Positions 50,555 through 62,998 of a DNA stretch of 64,000 nucleotides are shown here, in pieces (the first letter of the stretch is position 1; each line of letters begins with the position of its first letter). Under the pieces are notes generated by a model. It did not search any database and was not told the DNA's origin. It saw only the letters and a list, made by a program, of their open reading frames with translations. The stretch covers positions 10,602,001 through 10,666,000 of the forward strand of contig NC_135141.1 in the NCBI RefSeq assembly GCF_051014445.1, in the 5' to 3' direction. The translations under genes and the position numbers were made by a program. The stretch is from Colletes latitarsis (Eukaryota > Arthropoda > Insecta > Hymenoptera > Colletidae).

Positions 50555-53500
50555 ATGCGAAAGATGCGACAGTATGGGCCAGATGAGGGCAAATGCCAGA
50601 CATTACCCAGACCTAACCGGTGTTATCCTCTAAAATATACATCGAAACCAGGTTTAATTGACAGTTTCAGAGTGGTACCACATTACTACGTGACCCAAAC
50701 CAGAAAACCCCAGGATTTGGCCAACAGGTATGCGAAAGATGCGACAGTATGGGCCAGATGAGGGCAAATGCCAGACATTACCCAGACATAACCGGTGTTA
50801 TCCTCTAAAATATACATCGAAACCAGGTTTAATTGACAGTTTCAGTGTGGTACCACATTACTGCGCGATCCAAACCAGAAATAGCCCAGGATCTGGCCAA
50901 CAGGTATGCGAAAGTTGCGAAAGTATGAGCCAGATGAGGGCAAATCCCAGACATAACCCAGACCTAACCGGTGTTATCCTCTAAAGTATAGATCGAATCC
51001 AGGTTTAGTGGACTATTTCAGTGTGGTACCACATTACTACGTGATCCAAACTACAAGAAGCCCAGGATCTGGCCAACAGGTATGCGAAAGATGCGATAGT
51101 ATGAGCCAGATGATGGCAAATCCCAGACATAACCCTGACCTTACCGGTGTTATCCTCTAAAATATAAATCGAAACCAGGTTTAATTGACTGTCTCAGTGT
51201 GGTACCACATTTCTGCGTGATACAAACCAGAAATAAGCCAGGATCTGGGTAGCAAGTATGCGAAAAAAGCGAATGTATGAGCCAGATGACGGCAAATCCT
51301 AGACATAACCCAGACCTAACCGGTGTTATCCTCTAAAATATACATCGAAACCAGGTTTAATTGACAGTAACAGTGTGGTACCACATTTCTACGTGATCCA
51401 AACCACAAAACCCCAGGATCTGGCCAACAGGCATGCGAAAGATGCGATAGTATGAGCCAGATGATGGCAAATCCCAGACATAACCCTGACCTTACCGGTG
51501 TTATCCTCTAAAATATAAATCGAAACCAGGTTTAATTGACTGTTTCAGTGTGGTACCACATTTCTGCGTGATACAAACCAGAAATAAGCCAGGATCTGGC
51601 TAGCAAGTATGCGATTAATGCGAAAGTATGAGCCACATGATTGCAAATACCAGACCTAACACAAACCAAACCGGTGTTATCCTCTAAAATATAAATCGAA
51701 ACCAGATTTAATTTTCTGTTTCAGTGTGGTACCACATTACTACGTTATCCAAACCAGAAGAAAACCCAGGATCTGGCCAAGAGGTATGAGAAAAAAGCGA
51801 ACGTATGAGCCAGATGAGGGCATATCGCAGACGTAACCCAGACCTAACCGGTGTTATCCTCTAAAATATAGATCGAAACCAGGTTTAATTGACAGTTTCA
51901 GTGTGGTACCACATTACTACGTGATCCAAACCAGAAAACCCCAGGATCTGGCCAACAGGTATGCGAAAGATGCGAAAGTATGAGCCAGATGAGGGCAAAT
52001 CCCAGACAGAAGCCAGACCTAACCGGTGTTATCCTCCAAAATATTGATCCAATCCAAGACTAATTGACTGTTTCAGTGTGGTACCACATTACTACGTGTT
52101 CCAAACTAGAAAGAGCCCAGGATCTAGCCAACAGGTATGCGAAAAATGGGAAAGTATGAGACAGATCAGGGCAAATCCCAGACATAAGCCATACCAAGCC
52201 GGTGCTATCCTCTAAAATATAGATCAAAATCAGGTTTAGTTGACTATATCGGGGTTATCCAAACCTGAAGAAAACCCAGGATCTGGCCAAGAATTATGGG
52301 AAAAATGCGAACGTATGAGCAAGGTGAGGGCAAGTCGCCTATTTAAACGAGACCCAACCGGTGTTATCCTTTAAAATATTGATCGTGGCCTGGTGTAATT
52401 GACTGTTTCAGTGTGGTACTACATTACTACGCGATCCAAGCCAGAAAGAGCCCAGGATCTGGCCAACAATTATGCGAAGAATGCGAAATTATGAGCCAGA
52501 TGAGGGCAAATCCCAGACATTACCCAGACATAACCGGTGTTATCCTCTAAAAATAAATCGAAACCAGGTTTCATTGACTGTTTCAGTGTGGTACCACATT
52601 ACTGCGTGATCCCAACCAGAAATAGCCCAGGATCTGGCCAACAAGTATGCGAAAGTAGCGATAGTATGAGCCTGATGAGGGCAAATCCGAGACAAAACTC
52701 TGACCTAACCGTTGTTATCCTCTAAAATATACATCGAAACCAGGTTTAATTGACTGTTTCAGTATGGTACGACATTACTACGTCACCCAAACCAGAGGAA
52801 AACCCAGGATCGGGCGAACAAGTTTGCGATAAATGCGAAAGTATGAGCCAGATGAGGGCAAACCCCAGACATAACCCAAGCCTAAGCGGTGTTATCCTCT
52901 GAAATATAGATCGAAACCAGGTTTAATTGACTGTTTCAGTGTGGTACCACATTTCTGCGCGATACAAACCAGAAATAAGCCAGGATCTGGCTAGCAAGTA
53001 TGCGAAAAAAACGAATGTATGAGCCAGATGAGGGCAAATCCCAGACATAACCCGGACCTAACCGGTGGTATCCTCTAAAATATAGATCGAATCCAGGTTT
53101 AGTGGACTGTTTCAGTGTGGTACCACATTTCTACGTGATACTAACCAGAAATAACCCAGGATCTGGCTAACAAGTATGCGAAAAAAGCGAATGTATGAGC
53201 CAGATGAGGGCTAATCCCAGCCATAACCCAGACCTAACCGGTGTTATCCTCTAAAATATAGATCGAAACCAGGTTTAATTGACAGTTTCAGTGTGGTACC
53301 ACGTTACTACGTGATCCAAACCAGAAAACCCGAGGATTTGGCCAACAGGTATGCGAAAGATGCGACAGTATGAGCCAGATGAGGGCAAATGCCAGACATT
53401 ACCCAGACATAACCGGCGTTATCCTCTAAAATATACGTCGAAACCAGGTTTAATTGACAGTTTCAGTGTGGTACCACATTACTGCGTGATCCAAACCAGA

Positions 53501-54931
53501 AATAGCCCAGGATCTGGCCAACAGGTATGCGAATGATGCGAAAGTATGAGCCAAATGAGGGCAAATCCCAGACATAACCCAAACCTAAGCGGTGTTATCC
53601 TCTAAAATATAGATCGAATCCAGGTTTAGTGGACTGTTTCAGTGTGGTACCACATTTCTACGTGATACAAACCAGAAATAACCCAGGATCAGGCTAGCAA
53701 GTATGCGAAAAAAGCGAATGTATGAGCCAGATGATGGCAAATCGCAGACATAACCCAGACCTAACCGGTGTTATCCTCTAAAATATAGATCGAACCCAGG
53801 TTTAATTGACAGTTTCAGTGTGGTACCACATTACTACGTGATCCAAACCAGAAAACCCCAGGATCTGGCCAACAGGTATGCGAAAGTTGCGAAAGTATGA
53901 GCCAGATGAGGGCAAATCCCAGACAGAAGTCAGACCTAACCGGTGTTATCCTCTAAAATATTGATCCAATCCAAGATTAATTGACTGTTTCAGTGTGGTA
54001 CCACATTACTACGTGTTCCAAACTAGAAAGAGCCCAGGATCTAGCCAACAGGTATGCGAAAAATGGGAAAGTATGAGACAGATGAGGGCAAATCCCAGAC
54101 ATTACCCAGACATGACCGGTGTTATCCTCTAAAAATAAATCGAAACCAGGTTTCATTGACTGTTTCAGTGTGGTACCACATTACTGCGTGATCCCAACCA
54201 GAAATAGCCCAGGATCTGGCCAACAAGTAGGCGAAAGTAGCGATAGTATGAGCCTGATGAGGGCAAGTCCGAGACAAAACTCTGACCTAACCGTTGTTAT
54301 CCTCTAAAATATACATCGAAACCAGGTTTAATTGACTGTTTCAGTATGGTACGACATTACTACGTGATCCAAACCAGAGGAAAACCCAGGATCGGGCGAA
54401 CAAGTTTGCGATAAATGCGAAAGTATGAGCCAGATGATTGCAAATACCAGAACTAACACAAACCTAACCGGTGTTATCCTCTAAAATATAGATCGAAACC
54501 AGGTTTAATTGACAGTTTCAGTGTGGTACCACATTACTACGTGATCCAAACCAGAAAACCCCAGGATCTGGCCAACAGGTATGCGAAAGTTGCGAAAGTA
54601 TGAGCCAGATGAGGGCAAATCCCAGACAGAAGCCAGACCTAACCGGTGTTATCCTCTAAAATATTGATCCAATCCAAGATTAATTGACTGTTTCAGTGTG
54701 GTACCACATTATTGCGTGATCCAAACCAGAAATAGTCCAGGATCTGGACAACAGGTATGCGAAAGATGCGAAAGTATGACCCAGATGAGGGCAAATCCCT
54801 GACATCACCCAGTCCTAACCGGTGTTAGCCTCTAAAATATTGATCCAATCCAAGTTCAATTGACAGTCTCAGTGTGGTACCACATTACCACGTGATTCAA
54901 ACCAGAAAACCCCAGGATTTGGCCAACAGGT
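50555..54931 (+). repeat. Right-hand HOR, copy H2 (4377 bp, 25 monomers)
   Basis: I counted 25 monomers, one short. The copy lacks the 705-bp block of H1. Variants shared only with H4 include ATCCTCCAAAATATTG (52,031), AATTATGGGAAAAATGC (52,293), CCCAGCCATAACCC (53,216) and GGATCAGGCTAGC (53,686). Confidence 0.93.
51855..52029 (+). repeat. Representative monomer with landmarks
   Basis: This 175-bp copy shows the usual monomer parts in order. An A/T-rich start (TCTAAAATATAGATC) is followed by a dyad AAACC-A-GGTTT at 51,878-51,888 and then TTAATTGAC. A perfect 12-bp palindrome TGTGGTACCACA lies at 51,902-51,913. Next come TACGTGATCCAAACCAG, an 11-bp interrupted dyad CCAGGATCTGG at 51,941-51,951, CAACAGGTATGCG, an A/G-rich stretch containing AGTATGAGCCAGATGAGGG, and the end block ACCTAACCGGTGT. 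GATCGAAACCAGG and GATCCAAACCAGA, about 50 bp apart, are near-duplicates, which hints that the monomer arose partly by internal duplication. Confidence 0.85.
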
Positions 54932-57900
54932 ATGCGAAAGATGCGACAGTATGGGCCAGATGAGGGCATATGCCAGACATTACCCAGACCTAACCGGTGT
55001 TATCCTCTAAAATATACATCGAAACCAGGTTTAATTGACAGTTTCAGAGTGGTACCACATTACTACGTGACCCAAACCAGAAAACCCCAGGATTTGGCCA
55101 ACAGGTATGCGAAAGATGCGACAGTATGGGCCAGATGAGGGCAAATGCCAGACATTACCCAGACATAACCGGTGTTATCCTCTAAAATATACATCGAAAC
55201 CAGGTTTAATTGACAGTCTCAGTGTGGTACCACATTACTGCGCGATCCAAACCAGAAATAGCCCAGGATCTGGCCAACAGGTATGCGAAAGATGCGATAG
55301 TATGAGCCAGATGATGGCAAATCCCAGACATAACCCAGACCTAACCGGTGTTATCCTCTAAAGTATAGATCGAATCCAGGTTTAGTGGACTATTTCAGTG
55401 TGGTACCACATTACTACGTGATCCAAACTACAAGAAGCCCAGGATCTGGCCAACAGGTATGCGAAAGATGCGATAGTATGAGCCAGATGATGGCAAATCC
55501 CAGACATAACCCTGACCTTACCGGTGTTATCCTCTAAAATATAAATCGAAACCAGGTTTAATTGACTGTCTCAGTGTGGTACCACATTTCTGCGTGATAC
55601 AAACCAGAAATAAGCCAGGATCTGGGTAGCAAGTATGCGAAAAAAGCGAATGTATGAGCCAGATGACGGCAAATCCTAGACATAACCCAGACCTAACCGG
55701 TGTTATCCTCTAAAATATACATCGAAACCAGGTTTAATTGACAGTAACAGTGTGGTACCACATTTCTACGTGATCCAAACCACAAAACCCCTGGATCTGG
55801 CCAACAGGCATGCGAAAGATGCGATAGTATGAGCCAGATGATGGCAAATCCCAGACATAACCCTGACCTTACCGGTGTTATCCTCTAAAATATAAATCGA
55901 AACCAGGTTTAATTGACTGTTTCAGTGTGGTACCACATTTCTGCGTGATACAAACCAGAAATAAGCTAGGATCTGGCTAGCAAGTATGCGATTAATGCGA
56001 AAGTATGAGCCACATGATTGCAAATACCAGACCTAACACAAACCAAACCGGTGTTATCCTCTAAAATATAAATCGAAACCAGATTTAATTTTCTGTTTCA
56101 GTGTGGTACCACATTACTACGTTATCCAAACCAGAAGAAAACCCAGGATCTGGCCAAGAGGTATGAGAAAAAAGCGAACGTATGAGCCAGATGAGGGCAT
56201 ATCGCAGACGTAACCCAGACCTAACCGGTGTTATCCTCTAAAATATAGATCGAAACCAGGTTTAATTGACAGTTTCAGTGTGGTACCACATTACTACGTG
56301 ATCCAAACCAGAAAACCCCAGGATCTGGCCAACAGGTATGCGAAAGATGCGAAAGTATGAGCCAGATGAGGGCAAATCCCAGACAGAAGCCAGACCTAAC
56401 CGGTGTTATCCTCTAAAATATTGATCCAATCCAAGATTAATTGACTGTTTCAGTGTGGTACCACATTACTACGTGTTCCAAACTAGAAAGAGCCCAGGTT
56501 CTAGCCAACAGGTATGCGAAAAATGGGAAAGTATGAGACAGATCAGGGCAAATCCCAGACATTACCCAGACATAACCGGTGTTATCCTCTAAAAATAAAT
56601 CGAAACCAGGTTTCATTGACTGTTTCAGTGTGGTACCACATTACTGCGTGATCCCAACCAGAAATAGCCCAGGATCTGGCCAACAAGTATGCGAAAGTAG
56701 CGATAGTATGAGCCTGATGAGGGCAAATCCGAGACAAAACTCTGACCTAACCGTTGTTATCCTCTAAAATATACATCGAAACCAGGTTTAATTGACTGTT
56801 TCAGTATGGTACGACATTACTACGTGATCCAAACCAGAGGAAAACCCAGGATCGGGCGAACAAGTTTGCGATAAATGCGAAGGTATGAGCCAGATGAGGG
56901 CAAACCCCAGACATAACCCAAGCCTAAGCGGTGTTATCCTCTAAAATATAGATCGAAACCAGGTTTAATTGACTGTTTCAGTGTGGTACCACATTTCTGC
57001 GCGATACAAACCAGAAATAAGCCAGGATCTGGCTAGCAAGTATGCGAAAAAAACGAATGTATGAGCCAGATGAGGGCAAATCCCAGACATAACCCGGACC
57101 TAACCGGTGGTACCCTCTAAAATATAGATCGAATCCAGGTTTAGTGGACTGTTTCAGTGTGGTACCACATTTCTACGTGATACTAACCAGAAATAACCCA
57201 GGATCTGGCTAACAAGTATGCGAAAAAAGCGAATGTATGAGCCAGATGAGGGCTAATCCCAGACATAACCCAGACCTAACCGGTGTTATCCTCTAAAATA
57301 TAGATCGAAACCAGGTTTAATTGACAGTTTCAGTGTGGTACCACGTTACTACGTGATCCAAACCAGAAAACCCGAGGATTTGGCCAACAGGTATGCGAAA
57401 GATGCGACAGTATGAGCCAGATGAGGGCAAATGCCAGACATTACCCAGACATAACCGGCGTTATCCTCTAAAATATACGTCGAAACCAGGTTTAATTGAC
57501 AGTTTCAGTGTGGTACCACATTACTGCGTGATCCAAACCAGAAATAGCCCAGGATCTGGCCAACAGGTATGCGAATGATGCGAAAGTATGAGCCAAATGA
57601 GGGCAAATCCCAGACATAACCCAAACCTAAGCGGTGTTATCCTCTAAAATATACGTCGAACCCAGGTTTAATTGACAGTTTCAGTGTGGTACCACATTAC
57701 TACGTGATCCAAACCAGAAAACCCCAGGATCTGGCCATCAGGTATGCGAAAGTTGCGAAAGTATGAGCCAGATGAGGGCAAATCCCAGACAGAAGTCAGA
57801 CCTAACCGGTGTTATCCTCTAAAATATTGATCCAATCCAAGATTAATTGACTGTTTCAGTGTGGTACCACATTACTACGTGTTCCAAACTAGAAAGAGCT

Positions 57901-58797
57901 CAGGATCTAGCTAACAGGTATGCGAAAAATGGGAAAGTATGAGACAGATGAGGGCAAATCCCAGACATTACCCAGACATGACCGGTGTTATCCTCTAAAA
58001 ATAAATCGAAACCAGGTTTCATTGACTGTTTCAGTGTGGTACCACATTACTGCGTGATCCCAACCAGAAATAGCCCAGGATCTGGCCAACAAGTATGCGA
58101 AAGTAGCGATAGTATGAGCCTGATGAGGGCAAGTCCGAGACAAAACTCTGACCTAACCGTTGTTATCCTCTAAAATATACATCGAAACCAGGTTTAATTG
58201 ACTGTTTCAGTATGGTACGACATTACTACGCGATCCAAACCAGAGGAAAACCCAGGATCGGGCGAACAAGTTTGCGATAAATGCGAAAGTATGAGCCAGA
58301 TGATTGCAAATACCAGAACTAACACAAACCTAACCGGTGTTATCCTCTAAAATATAGATCGAAACCAGGTTTAATTGACAGTTTCAGTGTGGTACCACAT
58401 TACTACGTGATCCAAACCAGAAAACCCCAGGATCTGGCCAACAGGTATGCGAAAGTTGCGAAAGTATGAGCCAGATGAGGGCAAATCCCAGACAGAAGCC
58501 AGACCTAACCGGTGTTATCCTCTAAAATATTGATCCAATCCAAGATTAATTGACTGTTTCAGTGTGGTACCACATTATTGCGTGATCCAAACCAGAAATA
58601 GTCCAGGATCTGGACAACAGGTATGCGAAAGATGCGAAAGTATGACCCAGATGAGGGCAAATCCCTGACATCACCCAGTCCTAACCGGTGTTAGCCTCTA
58701 AAATATTGATCCAATCCAAGTTCAATTGACAGTCTCAGTGTGGTACCACATTACCACGTGATTCAAACCAGAAAACCCCAGGATTTGGCCAACAGGT
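54932..58797 (+). repeat. Right-hand HOR, copy H3 (3866 bp, ~22 monomers)
   Basis: Relative to H2 it lacks 335 bp before 56,579 (the short monomer and the next one) and 176 bp before 57,985 (one monomer): 4377-335-176 = 3866. Its start carries GGGCATATGCC (54,964) and GATGCGATAGTATGAGCC (55,288), shared with H5. Its middle and end share variants with H1. Confidence 0.93.
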
Positions 58798-61700
58798 ATG
58801 CGAAAGATGCGACAGTATGGGCCAGATGAGGGCAAATGCCAGACATTACCCAGACCTAACCGGTGTTATCCTCTAAAATATACATCGAAACCAGGTTTAA
58901 TTGACAGTTTCAGAGTGGTACCACATTACTACGTGACCCAAACCAGAAAACCCCAGGATTTGGCCAACAGGTATGCGAAAGATGCGACAGTATGGGCCAG
59001 ATGAGGGCAAATGCCAGACATTACCCAGACATAACCGGTGTTATCCTCTAAAATATACATCGAAACCAGGTTTAATTGACAGTTTCAGTGTGGTACCACA
59101 TTACTGCGCGATCCAAACCAGAAATAGCCCAGGATCTGGCCAACAGGTATGCGAAAGTTGCGAAAGTATGAGCCAGATGAGGGCAAATCCCAGACATAAC
59201 CCAGACCTAACCGGTGTTATCCTCTAAAGTATAGATCGAATCCAGGTTTAGTGGACTATTTCAGTGTGGTACCACATTACTACGTGATCCAAACTACAAG
59301 AAGCCCAGGATCTGGCCAACAGGTATGCGAAAGATGCGATAGTATGAGCCAGATGATGGCAAATCCCAGACATAACCCTGACCTTACCGGTGTTATCCTC
59401 TAAAATATAAATCGAAACCAGGTTTAATTGACTGTCTCAGTGTGGTACCACATTTCTGCGTGATACAAACCAGAAATAAGCCAGGATCTGGGTAGCAAGT
59501 ATGCGAAAAAAGCGAATGTATGAGCCAGATGACGGCAAATCCTAGACATAACCCAGACCTAACCGGTGTTATCCTCTAAAATATACATCGAAACCAGGTT
59601 TAATTGACAGTAACAGTGTGGTACCACATTTCTACGTGATCCAAACCACAAAACCCCAGGATCTGGCCAACGGGCATGCGAAAGATGCGATAGTATGAGC
59701 CAGATGATGGCAAATCCCAGACATAACCCTGACCTTACCGGTGTTATCCTCTAAAATATAAATCGAAACCAGGTTTAATTGACTGTTTCAGTGTGGTACC
59801 ACATTTCTGCGTGATACAAACCAGAAATAAGCCAGGATCTGGCTAGCAAGTATGCGATTAATGCGAAAGTATGAGCCACATGATTGCAAATACCAGACCT
59901 AACACAAACCAAACCGGTGTTATCCTCTAAAATATAAATCGAAACCAGATTTAATTTTCTGTTTCAGTGTGGTACCACATTACTACGTTATCCAAACCAG
60001 AAGAAAACCCAGGATCTGGCCAAGAGGTATGAGAAAAAAGCGAACGTATGAGCCAGATGAGGGCATATCGCAGACGTAACCCAGACCTAACCGGTGTTAT
60101 CCTCTAAAATATAGATCGAAACCAGGTTTAATTGACAGTTTCAGTGTGGTACCACATTACTACGTGATCCAAACCAGAAAACCCCAGGATCTGGCCAACA
60201 GGTATGCGAAAGATGCGAAAGTATGAGCCAGATGAGGGCAAATCCCAGACAGAAGCCAGACCTAACCGGTGTTATCCTCCAAAATATTGATCCAATCCAA
60301 GATTAATTGACTGTTTCAGTGTGGTACCACATTACTACGTGTTCCAAACTAGAAAGAGCCCAGGATCTAGCCAACAGGTATGCGAAAAATGGGAAAGTAT
60401 GAGACAGATCAGGGCAAATCCCAGACATAAGCCATACCAAGCCGGTGCTATCCTCTAAAATATAGATCGAAATCAGGTTTAGTTGACTATATCGGGGTTA
60501 TCCAAACCTGAAGAAAACCCAGGATCTGGCCAAGAATTATGGGAAAAATGCGAACGTATGAGCAAGGTGAGGGCAAGTCGCCTATTTAAACGAGACCCAA
60601 CCGGTGTTATCCTTTAAAATATTGATCGTGGCCTGGTGTAATTGACTGTTTCAGTGTGGTACTACATTACTACGCGATCCAAGCCAGAAAGAGCCCAGGA
60701 TCTGGCCAACAATTATGCGAAGAATGCGAAATTATGAGCCAGATGAGGGCAAATCCCAGACATTACCCAGACATAACCGGTGTTATCCTCTAAAAATAAA
60801 TCGAAACCAGGTTTCATTGACTGTTTCAGTGTGGTACCACATTACTGCGTGATCCCAACCAGAAATAGCCCAGGATCTGGCCAACAAGTATGCGAAAGTA
60901 GCGATAGTATGAGCCTGATGAGGGCAAATCCGAGACAAAACTCTGACCTAACCGTTGTTATCCTCTAAAATATACATCGAAACCAGGTTTAATTGACTGT
61001 TTCAGTATGGTACGACATTACTACGTGACCCAAACCAGAGGAAAACCCAGGATCGGGCGAACAAGTTTGCGATAAATGCGAAAGTATGAGCCAGATGAGG
61101 GCAAACCCCAGACATAACCCAAGCCTAAGCGGTGTTATCCTCTAAAATATAGATCGAAACCAGGTTTAATTGACTGTTTCAGTGTGGTACCACATTTCTG
61201 CGCGATACAAACCAGAAATAAGCCAGGATCTGGCTAGCAAGTATGCGAAAAAAACGAATGTATGAGCCAGATGAGGGCAAATCCCAGCCATAACCCAGAC
61301 CTAACCGGTGTTATCCTCTAAAATATAGATCGAAACCAGGTTTAATTGACAGTTTCAGTGTGGTACCACGTTACTACGTGATCCAAACCAGAAAACCCGA
61401 GGATTTGGCCAACAGGTATGCGAAAGATGCGACAGTATGAGCCAGATGAGGGCAAATGCCAGACATTACCCAGACATAACCGGCGTTATCCTCTAAAATA
61501 TACGTCGAAACCAGGTTTAATTGACAGTTTCAGTGTGGTACCACATTACTGCGTGATCCAAACCAGAAATAGCCCAGGATCTGGCCAACAGGTATGCGAA
61601 TGATGCGAAAGTATGAGCCAAATGAGGGCAAATCCCAGACATAACCCAAACCTAAGCGGTGTTATCCTCTAAAATATAGATCGAATCCAGGTTTAGTGGA

Positions 61701-62998
61701 CTGTTTCAGTGTGGTACCACATTTCTACGTGATACAAACCAGAAATAACCCAGGATCAGGCTAGCAAGTATGCGAAAAAAGCGAATGTATGAGCCAGATG
61801 ATGGCAAATCGCAGACATAACCCAGACCTAACCGGTGTTATCCTCTAAAATATAGATCGAACCCAGGTTTAATTGACAGTTTCAGTGTGGTACCACATTA
61901 CTACGTGATCCAAACCAGAAAACCCCAGGATCTGGCCAACAGGTATGCGAAAGTTGCGAAAGTATGAGCCAGATGAGGGCAAATCCCAGACAGAAGTCAG
62001 ACCTAACCGGTGTTATCCTCTAAAATATTGATCCAATCCAAGATTAATTGACTGTTTCAGTGTGGTACCACATTACTACGTGTTCCAAACTAGAAAGAGC
62101 CCAGGATCTAGCCAACAGGTATGCGAAAAATGGGAAAGTATGAGACAGATGAGGGCAAATCCCAGACATTACCCAGACATGACCGGTGTTATCCTCTAAA
62201 AATAAATCGAAACCAGGTTTCATTGACTGTTTCAGTGTGGTACCACATTACTGCGTGATCCCAACCAGAAATAGCCCAGGATCTGGCCAACAAGTATGCG
62301 AAAGTAGCGATAGTATGAGCATGATGAGGGCAAGTCCGAGACAAAACTCTGACCTAACCGTTGTTATCCTCTAAAATATACATCGAAACCAGGTTTAATT
62401 GACTGTTTCAGTATGGTACGACATTACTACGTGATCCAAACCAGAGGAAAACCCAGGATCGGGCGAACAAGTTTGCGATAAATGCGAAAGTATGAGCCAG
62501 ATGATTGCAAATACCAGAACTAACACAAACCTAACCGGTGTTATCCTCTAAAATATAGATCGAAACCAGGTTTAATTGACAGTTTCAGTGTGGTACCACA
62601 TTACTACGTGATCCAAACCAGAAAACCCCAGGATCTGGCCAACAGGTATGCGAAAGTTGCGAAAGTATGAGCCAGATGAGGGCAAATCCCAGACAGAAGC
62701 CAGACCTAACCGGTGTTATCCTCTAAAATATTGATCCAATCCAAGATTAATTGACTGTTTCAGTGTGGTACCACATTATTGCGTGATCCAAACCAGAAAT
62801 AGTCCAGGATCTGGACAACAGGTATGCGAAAGATGCGAAAGTATGACCCAGATGAGGGCAAATCCCTGACATCACCCAGTCCTAACCGGTGTTAGCCTCT
62901 AAAATATTGATCCAATCCAAGTTCAATTGACAGTCTCAGTGTGGTACCACATTACCACGTGATTCAAACCAGAAAACCCCAGGATTTGGCCAACAGGT
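58798..62998 (+). repeat. Right-hand HOR, copy H4 (4201 bp, ~24 monomers)
   Basis: It lacks one 176-bp monomer between 60,780 and 61,418 relative to H2: 4377-176 = 4201. At the join the text reads GGGCAAATCCCAGCCATAACC. H2-type variants are present (ATCCTCCAAAATATTG at 60,275, GGATCAGGCTAGC at 61,753). A private change is AACGGGCATGCG near 59,669. Confidence 0.93.
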
